64,000 nt of DNA, taken from the NCBI RefSeq assembly GCF_004121055.1, contig NZ_PYAL01000004.1:248001-312000 (forward strand), read 5' to 3'. Below, in pieces: positions 32,921 through 42,018 of this stretch. The translations under genes were made by a program, and so were the position numbers. The stretch is from Achromobacter aloeverae. Its GTDB lineage: Bacteria > Pseudomonadota > Gammaproteobacteria > Burkholderiales > Burkholderiaceae_B. Positions within the stretch are counted from its first letter, which is position 1; each line of letters opens with the position of its first letter. Below the pieces are notes generated by a model. The model made no database searches. It was given only the letters and a program-made list of their open reading frames with translations, and had not been told where the DNA came from.

Positions 32921-35307
32921 CATACCCAGTCGCGGATTTCGGGCTTGTCTATGCCCTCTTCGTGGGCGTACGCCATATGCTCGATCACACGGTCGCGCAG
33001 CCATTCCTTCACATGGGCCCCCACCACGTGCAGTCTTGGCACGCGATCGATGACATCGATGGCCAGGTGGAAACGGTCCACCTCGTTGATCATGGCCAGC
33101 TCGAACGGCGTGTTGATATTGCCGCGTTCCTGGTAGCCATGCACATGCATATTGTCATGGTTGGCGCGCCGGTAGGTCAGTTTGTGAACCAGCGACGAAT
33201 AGGAATGGAAGTTGAAGATCACCGGCTTGTCGCGCGTGAACAGCGAGTCGAAGTCGCGGTCGCTGAGCCCGTGCGGATGCTCCGTATCGGAGACCAGTCG
33301 ATAGAGGTCCACCACGTTGATGAAACGGATCTTCAGGTCGGGAAATTTCTCCTTCAGCAAGGCCGTCGCCGCCAGCGCCTCCATCGTCGCGATATCCCCC
33401 GCGCACGCCATCACCACGTCCGGCTCCGCGCCCTGGTCCGTGCTGGCCCATTCCCAGATGCCGATGCCCTTGGTGCAATGGATGGTGGCGCTCTCCATGT
33501 CCAGGTACTGCAGGTGCGGCTGCTTGTCGGCGACGATGACATTGATGTAGTCGCGCGTGCGCAGGCAATGATCGGCCACGCTGAGCAGGCAATTGGCGTC
33601 CGGGGGCAGGTAGATGCGCACCACCCCGGGACTCTTGTTGGCCACCACGTCCAGGAATCCCGGGTCCTGGTGGGTGAAGCCGTTATGGTCCTGGCGCCAG
33701 ACCAGCGAGGTGATCAGCAGGTTGATCGATGGCACCGGCGCGCGCCAGTCCAGCTCCGTCTTGGCCTTTTCCAGCCATTTCGCGTGCTGGTTGAACATCG
33801 AATCGATGACATGGACGAAGGCCTCGTAGGTGGCGAAGAAGCCGTGGCGGCCCGTCAGCACATAGCCCTCGAACCAGCCTTCCAGCGTATGCTCGCTGAG
33901 GATTTCCATGACGCGGCCGTCGGGCGACAGGGCGCCGCCGTCCTCGTCCTGCGGCAGCGTTTGCGCCAGCCACGTCTTGCCGGTGGCCTCGTACAGCGCG
34001 GTCAGCTTGTTGCTGGCGGTCTCGTCGGGGCCGAAGACGCGGAAGTTGTTCATGTTCCGCCGCATGACATCGCGCAGGAAGCCCCCCAGCACGGAGGTGG
34101 GCGAGATATTGGACGAGGCGGGCGAGCGCACCGGCACGGCGTAGTCGCGGAAAGGCGGCAGGTCCAGGTCCCGCCGCAGCAGGCCGCCGTTGGCATGGGG
34201 ATTGGCGCTGATGCGGCGGTCGCCGCGCGGCGCCAGTGCGCGCAGCGCCGCGATGGGCGCGCCGGCATCGTCGAACAGCTCCTCGGGGCGATAGCTACGC
34301 AGCCATTCCTCGACCGCCCGCAGGCTGTGCCGGTTGGTCGCGGGATCCGCCACCGGCACCTGGTGCGCGCGCCAGGAGCCTTCCACCTGGTGCCCATCCA
34401 CCGTCTTCGGTCCTGTCCATCCCTTGGGCGAGCGCAGTACGATCATGGGCCAGCGCGGCCGGCCGCTCGCGCCGCCTTCGCGCGCGCGCTGCTGTATGGC
34501 GTGGATTTCATCGATGCAGGCATCCAGCGTGGCGGCCATTTGCTGGTGCATGCGGGGAGGATCGTCGCCCTCGACGAAGTAAGGCTTGTAGCCATAGCCG
34601 ATGAACAGCGCCTCCAGCTCCTCGTGCGGAATGCGCGCCAGGATGGTGGGATTGGCGATCTTGTAGCCGTTCAGGTGCAGGATGGGAAGCACCGCGCCGT
34701 CATGCACCGGGTTGAGGAATTTGTTGGAGTGCCAGGACGCGGCCAGCGGCCCCGTCTCGGCTTCGCCGTCGCCCACCATGGTCGCGACGATCAGGTCCGG
34801 GTTGTCGAAGGCGGCGCCATAGGCGTGCGAGAGGCTGTAGCCCAGCTCGCCCCCTTCGTGTATGGATCCCGGGGTCTCCGGCGTGCAGTGCGAGCCGATG
34901 CCGCCCGGGAACGAGAACTGCCGGAACAGGCGCTGCATGCCGGCCTCGTCCAGCGAGCGGTCCGGATAGACTTCGGAGTAGCGACCCTCCAGCCACGCGC
35001 ACGCCAGCGACGCAGGGGCCCCGTGGCCCGGGCCCGACACGAAGAGCACATTGAGGTCGCGCTGGCGGATCAGGCGGTCCAGGTGCACCAGCGTGAAGGT
35101 CTGCCCCGGCGACGATCCCCAGTGACCCAGCAGGCGGTTCTTGAGATGCTCCGGCTTGAGCGGCTGGCGCAGCAGCGGGTTCGCCCGCAGATAGATCATG
35201 CCCGCCGCCAGGTAGTTCGCGGCGCGCCAATAGGCGTCCATAAGACGCAATTCCTCTTCGGTCAGAGGCCCTGTCAGGGGGGGCGCGGTGTGACTTGCAT
35301 CGTTCAT
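32917..35307 (-). CDS. xfp: Phosphoketolase (D-xylulose 5-phosphate / D-fructose 6-phosphate)
   Basis: A 796-residue thiamine-diphosphate enzyme that splits xylulose 5-phosphate (and often fructose 6-phosphate) with phosphate into acetyl phosphate plus glyceraldehyde 3-phosphate or erythrose 4-phosphate. Family motifs seen are [19 protein letters not shown], the cofactor motif [19 protein letters not shown] and the C-terminal [20 protein letters not shown]. Length is normal for the family. It is first in a minus-strand set's 3' end: the DUF2090 gene lies 48 bases upstream and the HAD gene before that. The gene gives the cell a carbon-saving bypass of pyruvate decarboxylation. Confidence 0.96.
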   Translation of the reverse strand: MNDASHTAPPLTGPLTEEELRLMDAYWRAANYLAAGMIYLRANPLLRQPLKPEHLKNRLLGHWGSSPGQTFTLVHLDRLIRQRDLNVLFVSGPGHGAPASLACAWLEGRYSEVYPDRSLDEAGMQRLFRQFSFPGGIGSHCTPETPGSIHEGGELGYSLSHAYGAAFDNPDLIVATMVGDGEAETGPLAASWHSNKFLNPVHDGAVLPILHLNGYKIANPTILARIPHEELEALFIGYGYKPYFVEGDDPPRMHQQMAATLDACIDEIHAIQQRAREGGASGRPRWPMIVLRSPKGWTGPKTVDGHQVEGSWRAHQVPVADPATNRHSLRAVEEWLRSYRPEELFDDAGAPIAALRALAPRGDRRISANPHANGGLLRRDLDLPPFRDYAVPVRSPASSNISPTSVLGGFLRDVMRRNMNNFRVFGPDETASNKLTALYEATGKTWLAQTLPQDEDGGALSPDGRVMEILSEHTLEGWFEGYVLTGRHGFFATYEAFVHVIDSMFNQHAKWLEKAKTELDWRAPVPSINLLITSLVWRQDHNGFTHQDPGFLDVVANKSPGVVRIYLPPDANCLLSVADHCLRTRDYINVIVADKQPHLQYLDMESATIHCTKGIGIWEWASTDQGAEPDVVMACAGDIATMEALAATALLKEKFPDLKIRFINVVDLYRLVSDTEHPHGLSDRDFDSLFTRDKPVIFNFHSYSSLVHKLTYRRANHDNMHVHGYQERGNINTPFELAMINEVDRFHLAIDVIDRVPRLHVVGAHVKEWLRDRVIEHMAYAHEEGIDKPEIRDWVW

Positions 35308-35355
35308 CGGACCTACTCCCTCGCGTAAGCGCCGCCCTTCATCCGGGCGGCGGAA

Positions 35356-36282
35356 TCAGGCGGACGCGCGACGCGCCCGCTCGAAGATGGAAACCCAGCC
35401 GGCATACTGGCTGGCGATACGCTGCGCCGCTTCCTGCCGGGAAGCCCTGCCGGCCTCGAAATCGGCGACGGCGTCGAAGAAACTGGTGCGGCCCACCGCG
35501 AAACCGATGAATCCCGGCACGCTGGCGGCCGTGGTCAGCCAGTGGCGTACCTTGGCGTCGTCCGCGCCGCGGCCCAGCACGATGCAGCTGACCTTGTCGC
35601 GGCCGTCGCGGCGCGCCACGTCGACCACCGCGGCGCAGTCCGCGCGCTGGTCCAGGCCTTCGATTTTCCATACCGCGGGCTCGACGCCCGCGTCCTGCAA
35701 GGCCCGCATGGCCTGCATCATCAGGCCCGGCCGCAATTGCAGGTCATAGGCGTTCTTGTCGCCGCGCACGCTGTCGAGCTGCGCCTGCGTCGCCGGGACC
35801 AGCAGTTCGAACATCAGGGGGCGGCCAGCCTTCAGGCAATAACGCGAGAGCTCGGCCAGGCGGGCGGCCTGGCGCTGGTTCATCGCCACGTCCCTGTCCT
35901 CCGGGTTATAGCGCACCAGGACCTTCGCGAAGGCAGGATCGAACGATTCGATGTGCGCCACGTAGTCGGGGCCGTACTCGAAGTGGAACTCATCCGAGCC
36001 GCTGCGCTCCACCGATGCCGCCGTGACATAGCCGCGCTGGCGGGCGTCGCGCAGGATGGCCGCGCCGTACTCCTCGTCCACCAGCACGCCGGCCTGGGCG
36101 GCGTCGATGTGCTGGTCTCGCGCGGCCAGCAGGAAGCCTTCGTAGATCAATTGCTTGCTGTCTTCGACCTTGGCCCGCTGGTCCGCGGTCAAAGGGGGGG
36201 TATAGCCGAACATCCCCTTGACGTAGGAATTGCGGTGGTCGAAGGGGAGCAGGTAGAGGGGGAGTTCGTAGCCAGGTTGCAT
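35356..36282 (-). CDS. DUF2090 aldolase-like protein
   Basis: A 308-residue protein of the DUF2090 family, the domain fused to the C-terminus of some IolC 5-dehydro-2-deoxygluconokinases and thought to be a TIM-barrel aldolase. Seen are YLLPFDHRNSYVKGMFGY at the start, AGVLVDEEYGAAILRDARQ, a PLMFELLVPATQAQLDSV strand and KIEGLDQRADCAAVV with a likely Schiff-base lysine. Stand-alone copies probably cleave keto-deoxy sugar phosphates. Sitting directly upstream of phosphoketolase, it may feed triose or tetrose phosphates into or out of that step. Confidence 0.82.
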   Translation of the reverse strand: MQPGYELPLYLLPFDHRNSYVKGMFGYTPPLTADQRAKVEDSKQLIYEGFLLAARDQHIDAAQAGVLVDEEYGAAILRDARQRGYVTAASVERSGSDEFHFEYGPDYVAHIESFDPAFAKVLVRYNPEDRDVAMNQRQAARLAELSRYCLKAGRPLMFELLVPATQAQLDSVRGDKNAYDLQLRPGLMMQAMRALQDAGVEPAVWKIEGLDQRADCAAVVDVARRDGRDKVSCIVLGRGADDAKVRHWLTTAASVPGFIGFAVGRTSFFDAVADFEAGRASRQEAAQRIASQYAGWVSIFERARRASA

Positions 36283-36383
36283 GGCGCCTCCTTAGCGATG
36301 TGGACCGGTCGGCGGGAGGGCGGCCGGCGGGAAAGGCCCGCCGGCAAAACCCGTGCCCGCGCGGGCATCTTCGGCTCCAGCCA

Positions 36384-37064
36384 TCAGGACGGGGCCTGCG
36401 GCGCGAAGGCGGGCTGCCATCGGGCCAGGTCGCCGATGTGATCCAGGGCCAGGTCTGGCGGCGGATAACGGGCATTGCCGGCCGTGTCGCGGCCATAGTG
36501 ACCCTGCCGCACGAAGATCGTGGTGACGCGGGCGCCCCAGGCCTGCTTGACCGCGGTCAGCAGGCCCAGCTTGTCGTCGACCATTACGTAGTGCCGTGCG
36601 GGCTGGGCGCGTTCGATCTGCGCCAGCATGTGCTGCTTGTGTATGTAGATATACACGCGCTCCGCCACGGCGGCGGCCAGTCCGGCGCCCCGGATCTTGT
36701 AGGGCTGGTAGACGGCATCGCCATCCGAAAGGATGACGGGCACGCCCCAGCGCTCCATATTGCGGATGGCATCCAGGGTGCCCTCGAACAGGGCGTCGGC
36801 GAAGGGATATTCGAGCAGAAAGCGGGAGATGCCCGGCAGTAGCAGGTCGTTGCGGCCCGGCTGGCGCAAGGCCTGGACCGCGCCCAGGTAGTCGGCATAG
36901 CCCAGGCGGCTGCGCAGGTCCTCGTAGCGTTGCCAGTAGTTCTGGTTGCCCTCGGCGCCTAGCGTGGCTATCAGGTGGCCACGCAGGTCGGCTTGCAGGC
37001 GGTCGTTGTCGAACAGGGTATTGTCGACATCGAGCAGGAAGACACGTTCGGGGACAGCATTCAT
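36384..37064 (-). CDS. HAD-family hydrolase (phosphatase)
   Basis: A 226-residue HAD-superfamily hydrolase. Motif I is LDVDNTLFDND (nucleophile and acid/base aspartates), motif II the VILSDGDAVYQP serine, a lysine follows in YKIRGAGLA, and motif IV is VMVDDKLGLL. The helical cap between motifs I and II fits a small-molecule phosphatase. The ATG at 37064 (MNAVPERVF) is chosen over 37079. It precedes the DUF2090 and phosphoketolase genes on the same strand with 101 bases between, so it may remove phosphate from a sugar phosphate in that branch. Confidence 0.85.
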   Translation of the reverse strand: MNAVPERVFLLDVDNTLFDNDRLQADLRGHLIATLGAEGNQNYWQRYEDLRSRLGYADYLGAVQALRQPGRNDLLLPGISRFLLEYPFADALFEGTLDAIRNMERWGVPVILSDGDAVYQPYKIRGAGLAAAVAERVYIYIHKQHMLAQIERAQPARHYVMVDDKLGLLTAVKQAWGARVTTIFVRQGHYGRDTAGNARYPPPDLALDHIGDLARWQPAFAPQAPS

Positions 37065-37133
37065 CGGAGGGCATCCCATTACCGCATGGCCGCGCGAACG
37101 GCCATTGTGGCAGAGTTTGCCTGGGCAAATGTG

Positions 37134-40100
37134 TCAGATTGCTTGCGCGCCGGCCTCCAGCGGTTCGCTCGCGGGGGCGGACGCCGGCTCCGTCCGCAGC
37201 CAGGCCTCCACCGACGCCAGCAGCGCCAGCTGCCGCCGCCGCACCTCATCGAGCACGTCGGGGGCGCACGGGGCGCCGCCGGCCTCGGCGAGTTTACGTT
37301 GGGCCTGCGTGCAGGCAGCCATCAAGGGCTTGGCGTCTATCATGCGGGCAACGCCCAGCACGGCGTGCACCGCGCTGTCCATGATGACCACGTCACCGCT
37401 TTCAGCCGCCGAGCACAGCGCCCGCTCATCGGTGTGCCCGGAACGCAGCAGTTCCTCGAACATGGCCCGGTTGCTCGACGCATTGCCGCCGCACAGGTGG
37501 TCGATGGCAAGCGGATCGAACAGCAGGCCGTCACGCCACGGCGCCTGCAACGCCCGCGAGCGAGGAATGTGGCTGCGCAAATAGCGCCGCAGGCTTTCCA
37601 GGCCCAGCGGCTTGAAGAGGCAGGCGTCCATGCCGGACGCCCGGCAGCGCTGCACTTCTTCCTGCCGCGCGTTGGCCGTGTAGGCGAAGATGACGCAGCG
37701 CGGCCCGTCCGGGGCTTCCGCGGCCCGGATGCGCCGCGCCAGTGCGTGCCCGTCGCCCTGAGCCATATTGCAGTCCGTCATGACCAGGTCGTAGGCGCCG
37801 GGGCGCCACGCGCGCCAGGCCTCGTCGCCGCTGTTGGCCTGCACCACGCGATGTCCCAGGTGTTCCATCTGCTTGCGCAGCAATAGCCGATTGGGGGCAT
37901 TGTCGTCGACGATGAGCACGTGCAGCGTTGCCGCGTGGTCGGGCTCGGCGGGGAGGGCGGCATCGTCGTGCTCCGGCGGGTCCTCGCGCATCGCTTCGAA
38001 GCGGAAGCCGACTTCCGTCCCCAACCCTGGCGTGCTGCGCAGGCGGATCTCGCCACCCATCAACTCAACCAGCCTGCGCGCGATGCACAATCCCATGCCG
38101 GTGCCGCCCAAGGTGCGCGCCCCTTCCCGCGTTTGCGTGAATGGCTGGAAAAGCAGGCGCTGGTCTTTCTCGCCGATACCCATGCCGGTGTCGATGACCA
38201 GGACATCGACCAGGCAGCGTTGCGCCGAGACCAGGCGGGTGGCCAGCCGCACCTCGACCTGGCCGGTGGCGGTGAACTTGACCGCGTTGCTGACCAGGTT
38301 GGAGAGAATCTGCTTGAAGCGCGTCGGATCGATCGATACGTGATCGGGCTGTCCCGGCTGGATGGCCAGCTTCAGCGCGATGCCCTTGTTGCGGGCGACG
38401 CAGTCGAACATTTGCTGCACGGATTCGGCCAACTGGGTCAGGCTGACGCGCTCGGGCAGCAGCTCCAGGCGGTCCGATTCGATTTTCTCGATATCGAGAA
38501 TATTGCCCACGATGGCCAGCAAGGCCTGGGTGGAGGTATACGCCACCGTGACATAGTCCTGCATCGCCTGTTCGTCGTCGCCCTTGAGCGCCAGCTCCAG
38601 CATGCCGGAAATGGCGTTCATGGGCGTGCGGATCTCGTGGCTGGCGGTGACCAGGAACTCGGTCTTGGCGCGATTGGCCGATTCCGCGAGTTCCTTGGCG
38701 GCCTGTAGTTCGTTGAGCAGGCGCACGCGGTCGGAGACGTCTATCCAACCACCGATAATGCCGGCGATGCCGCCCGCGGAGTCGTTATACGGCAATACCC
38801 AGTGATGGATGCGCCGTCTCGATCCGCGCAGCAGTCCCTCGCGGTCCGCGAAAATGGCGCGGCCTTCCCGCAAGGCTTCGTCGTAGATGGCCTGGTAGCG
38901 CTGCTGGTCCTCGGACGTCATGAACTCGATGCCCGCCTCCGCCAGCGTCTTGTTCATGACCTGTTCGCGCGACACGGAGAATTCGTCCAGGTAGCGCTGG
39001 TTGCAGGCGACCAGGCGGCTTTGCGTATCGCGCACATAAATGGCGTAGGGCGTGCCGTTGATCAGCACGCGCATGAATTCGAGCTGGTCGTTCAGGGCCC
39101 GTTCGGCGCGCTTGCGCTTGCGTATCTGCCGGCGCAGGTAGCCGTTCCACGCCACCAGCAACAGGCCCAGGAGGGTGGCCGTGCCCAGCAGGCGATGCAA
39201 TTGCTGGCGATGCGCGCCGGGCGGGGTGATCAGCGCCTCCTGCATTGCGCGCCAGCGATGGATCAGGGTCGCCGTTGCCTTCGGGTCGAGGCTGGCCAGC
39301 GCCTTCTCGACGATACCCCGCAGCAGCGGCTGGGCGCGGGCCACGGCCAGGCCCAGCCGGCTGGGCTCGCCCGGCAAGTGGCCGCCGATGCGCAAGCGAC
39401 CCGCATAGCCATGCGCCAACGCGTACTTGGCGCGCAACTCCATCAGCACCGCGGCATCTGCCCACCCATTGACCACCGCGTCCAGCGCGGCCTGGTCGCT
39501 GTCCATGCGTACCAGCATGATTTCCGGGTAATGCTCTGCCACCCAGGCTTCGCTGCTGCTGCCCGCCGTGACGGCAAGGTGCTTGTCGGCCAGGCTGTGC
39601 GCGGGAACATCGGTATTGGGATGTTCCTGGCGCACCAGCAGGACATTGCCGTTGGTCACCAGCGGTCCGACGGTCTCGTAGGCCGGGTCGTCGTACGTGG
39701 CAAGGTCGACAGGGGCGAGCATGTCGAACGCTTGCGCCGGGCGGTGGGCGGGCGCGTTGCGGGCGCTGTCGACCCGCGTGGCCTCGATGCGCAGGCCGCT
39801 GCGCTGCGCGATCGCGGCCAGGAACTCGTGGACCAGGCCGGGGTCTTCATCCAGGCTGTTGCCGTCGGGAAGCGACGCGGCGGGTTCCGCCAACGCCACC
39901 GTGATCGACGGATGGGTCTCGATCCATTGCTTCTCCTCGGCGGTGAGGACCAGCGACGGGGCGCTCGCGTCCAAGGCCTGCAAGGTCCAGCATTGAAGCG
40001 CGTCGGCGTCGCGGTCCGGCGTGAAGATGCGGGCGGCCGCGTCATACAGGTCCGCGAACAGGTCGTGGCCGGCCGCCGGCCGTTCCGCCGCGCTGGCCGG

Positions 40101-40274
40101 GCTCGCGGGCCTGGCCGAGGACGCCATGGCGCAGCGGGCATGGTCGATGATGACCTGGGAAGCGCGCGCGGGCGGCTCGGCGGCGGTGGCGTGGCCCGCG
40201 GCTTGCAGCAGGAGCGCCAAGGCCGGGACCCGCGCCAGGACCCGCGGTAGCCAGCGGCGGCGACGCGGCGGCAT
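37134..40274 (-). CDS. BvgS-like hybrid sensor histidine kinase (VFT-PAS-HK-REC-HPt)
   Basis: A 1046-residue membrane kinase laid out like Bordetella BvgS but with a single periplasmic Venus-flytrap domain. A signal segment (to about residue 32) is followed by a family 3 binding-protein domain (about 120-360, starting near EKQWIETHPSITVALAEP). One membrane helix comes next (near LGTATLLGLLLVAWNGYL), then a PAS domain and HisKA with His546 in SHEIRTPMNA. HATPase motifs and a receiver with Asp834 in VMTDCNMAQ follow. The HPt His970 lies in DSAVHAVLGVARM, where the usual HxxKG lysine is leucine. It starts 5 bases after the response-regulator gene, so the two are one operon. Confidence 0.92.
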   Translation of the reverse strand: MPPRRRRWLPRVLARVPALALLLQAAGHATAAEPPARASQVIIDHARCAMASSARPASPASAAERPAAGHDLFADLYDAAARIFTPDRDADALQCWTLQALDASAPSLVLTAEEKQWIETHPSITVALAEPAASLPDGNSLDEDPGLVHEFLAAIAQRSGLRIEATRVDSARNAPAHRPAQAFDMLAPVDLATYDDPAYETVGPLVTNGNVLLVRQEHPNTDVPAHSLADKHLAVTAGSSSEAWVAEHYPEIMLVRMDSDQAALDAVVNGWADAAVLMELRAKYALAHGYAGRLRIGGHLPGEPSRLGLAVARAQPLLRGIVEKALASLDPKATATLIHRWRAMQEALITPPGAHRQQLHRLLGTATLLGLLLVAWNGYLRRQIRKRKRAERALNDQLEFMRVLINGTPYAIYVRDTQSRLVACNQRYLDEFSVSREQVMNKTLAEAGIEFMTSEDQQRYQAIYDEALREGRAIFADREGLLRGSRRRIHHWVLPYNDSAGGIAGIIGGWIDVSDRVRLLNELQAAKELAESANRAKTEFLVTASHEIRTPMNAISGMLELALKGDDEQAMQDYVTVAYTSTQALLAIVGNILDIEKIESDRLELLPERVSLTQLAESVQQMFDCVARNKGIALKLAIQPGQPDHVSIDPTRFKQILSNLVSNAVKFTATGQVEVRLATRLVSAQRCLVDVLVIDTGMGIGEKDQRLLFQPFTQTREGARTLGGTGMGLCIARRLVELMGGEIRLRSTPGLGTEVGFRFEAMREDPPEHDDAALPAEPDHAATLHVLIVDDNAPNRLLLRKQMEHLGHRVVQANSGDEAWRAWRPGAYDLVMTDCNMAQGDGHALARRIRAAEAPDGPRCVIFAYTANARQEEVQRCRASGMDACLFKPLGLESLRRYLRSHIPRSRALQAPWRDGLLFDPLAIDHLCGGNASSNRAMFEELLRSGHTDERALCSAAESGDVVIMDSAVHAVLGVARMIDAKPLMAACTQAQRKLAEAGGAPCAPDVLDEVRRRQLALLASVEAWLRTEPASAPASEPLEAGAQAI

Positions 40275-40279
40275 CGGTT

Positions 40280-40921
40280 TCAGACCAGTCCGTTGCGGCG
40301 CGCCATGTCCGTCAATTCCAGCAGGGACGTGACGTTCAGCTTTTCCAGCAGACGGGTCTTGTAGGTACTGACGGTTTTCTCGCTGAGCATGAGCGTGGCG
40401 GCGATGGTCTTGTTCAGCGCGCCGCGCGCAAGGTGTTGCAGGACGACGAGTTCGCGGTCCGACAGCAGGCGGATCAGCGCATCCTCGCCGCCCGACCCAT
40501 CCGGCGTCGGGCGCAACGCCACGCTGGGGAAGTAGGTGTTCCCCTGCATGACGGCCTTGGCCGCGCCGATCAGTTCGGTCAGCTCCTTGCCCTTGTAGAC
40601 GAAGCCCACCGCGCCCGCATGCAGGCATCGGGCGGCGAGGTGTTCGGGATTCTGGGCGCTGAGGACCACGATGCGCGGACCCCGGTTTTCATCGCCGCCG
40701 CGCAAGCGCGAGATCACCATCAAGCCGTCCATCTTGGGAATGCCGATGTCGAGCACGATAAGGTCCGGTTGATGCTGACGGGCCGCGCTCAAGGCGTCGA
40801 CCCCGGAGCCGGCTTCGGCGACGACCTTCCAGCCGTTCTGTTCGAAAAGGGTCTTGACGGCGAACCGGATCATGGGATGGTCGTCGACGATCAAGACGCT
40901 GCCTGCGTTTTGCACGGTCAT
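40280..40921 (-). CDS. NarL/LuxR-type response regulator (BvgA-like)
   Basis: A 213-residue response regulator. The receiver domain has the acidic pair in VLIVDDHPMIRFAV, phospho-acceptor Asp58 in LIVLDIGIPKMDG and the lysine in GFVYKGKEL. The C-terminal GerE/LuxR helix-turn-helix is LSDRELVVLQHLARGALNKT then LSEKTVSTYKTRLLEKLNV. The architecture and gene order (regulator then hybrid kinase) match bvgA-bvgS. The start at 40921 (MTVQNAGSVL) is preferred over the longer frame. A -10-like TATACT lies at 40961-40956 with no clear -35, as expected for an activated promoter. Confidence 0.93.
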   Translation of the reverse strand: MTVQNAGSVLIVDDHPMIRFAVKTLFEQNGWKVVAEAGSGVDALSAARQHQPDLIVLDIGIPKMDGLMVISRLRGGDENRGPRIVVLSAQNPEHLAARCLHAGAVGFVYKGKELTELIGAAKAVMQGNTYFPSVALRPTPDGSGGEDALIRLLSDRELVVLQHLARGALNKTIAATLMLSEKTVSTYKTRLLEKLNVTSLLELTDMARRNGLV

Positions 40922-41170
40922 TCCAGTATGAGAGAAATCGGAAAAATCGCGGGGCAGTATACGGAGCCTGGTTGGCGCCGGGCATGAGACGAAACCCATC
41001 CGGGTTGCAGAACGGATACTTATTGCGACTGCTTGAAAGGCGGCCGGTGTCCAAGCGTATCAGGCCTGTCCTGGCTGTTTTGCGACTTTGGGGGTACGCC
41101 CGGCCCACCCGGGCGGGGCCCTTTCGGCTGCCGCGCCATGGCGGCCGCGGCAGGGCCGTTGGCATCGCAC

Positions 41171-41206
41171 AGGCGAAAAAAATGGCCACGGATACCCTCC
41201 GTGGCC
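41171..41206 (-). terminator. Orphan minus-strand intrinsic terminator
   Basis: Read on the minus strand, GGCCACGGA, a 5-base loop, TCCGTGGCC and then A plus seven T residues form a strong rho-independent terminator at 41206-41171. No minus-strand protein gene lies to its right within the 650-base gap between the regulator (40921) and the plus-strand gene at 41577, so it should end a short non-coding transcript. A consensus -35 hexamer TTGACA occurs on the same strand at 41311-41306, without a good -10. Confidence 0.75.
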
Positions 41207-41576
41207 CAAGCACGTGTGTATCGCCCGAGGAAACGTGAACGCATCCCCCGCTATGGACGACCCTGTGACCGTAGCACCAGTCGTGTGCAACCATGATGAT
41301 GCCAGTGTCAAAATGTATCGGGCGCGGCGACCCGGTGGCTCCCCATCCTCATGAAAATGCCCACCCTGTCGGCAGAAAACAATATCCCGCTGACAGGCAA
41401 CCGTAGGGACCCGGTTAAGAATTTGAAACGTCAATGTTGTTTTATATCGGTTTTTTTCGCTCCTTCAAGTTTCATTAGAACCGCAGGCAAAAGCCGCCCA
41501 ACAACTGGGCGAGCACTAGTGCCAGGACCCCGCGAGTCATGCTATAGAGTGGCTGAGCACATAGGCGGGGGGAGCG

Positions 41577-41846
41577 ATGGAGCTATACGTGGCGGTCGCC
41601 GATGGTTATCGGTTGGCCCTGGATATAGAGCGCGGCGACAATGGCGAGTACGCTTGGTTGATCTATATCGCAATGTCGCGGGAGACGGGCAAGGGCACGC
41701 TGGTCGATCGCGGCGCGCATTACGCGGCCGCGAGCGCCGCCGCGGCGGCCGGGATGCGCGCGTTGGAGCGGATTACCGACGAGCAGCGCATTACCGTCCT
41801 GCGGCCCGCGCCGGTCGCGGCCAAGGCGCGACTGGGGCCGGTATGA
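41577..41846 (+). CDS. Small hypothetical protein
   Basis: An 89-residue soluble protein starting MELYVAVADGYRLALDIERG. It has two predicted beta strands (LYVAVADGYRLALDI, YAWLIYIAM) and an alanine-rich helix (HYAAASAAAAAGMRALERI). A GGGGGGAG sequence 6 bases before the ATG is a convincing ribosome site. No family is recognised. Its size and strand-strand-helix layout recall small stress or DUF-type domains. It stands alone, with the long intergenic region upstream and the AraC gene 172 bases downstream on the same strand. Confidence 0.6.
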   Translation: MELYVAVADGYRLALDIERGDNGEYAWLIYIAMSRETGKGTLVDRGAHYAAASAAAAAGMRALERITDEQRITVLRPAPVAAKARLGPV

Positions 41847-42018
41847 GCGGGGCGCGCTTGCCGCCTTCCGAATGAGGTCGCGGTGCGACTTCAGGACTGC
41901 CCGATCCTGTTGAATTCTTGCCCGATTCTCCAGAACGCGCCGTGGCCGGCCCTGGCGGAGATGTCTCGGCGCCCTGGAGGCGATATAGTCTTCAGGCTTG
42001 CCTTATCCGGGAATATCC

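Noticed and set aside
32872-35328. 818-codon plus-strand open frame opposite phosphoketolase
   Set aside because: It is a shadow of the phosphoketolase gene, with no motifs, and its start lies in a REP-like element.
41060-41434. 124-codon minus-strand frame in the 650-base gap next to the BvgA-like gene
   Set aside because: The frame reads through the strong terminator at 41171-41206, has no ribosome site and no recognisable domain.
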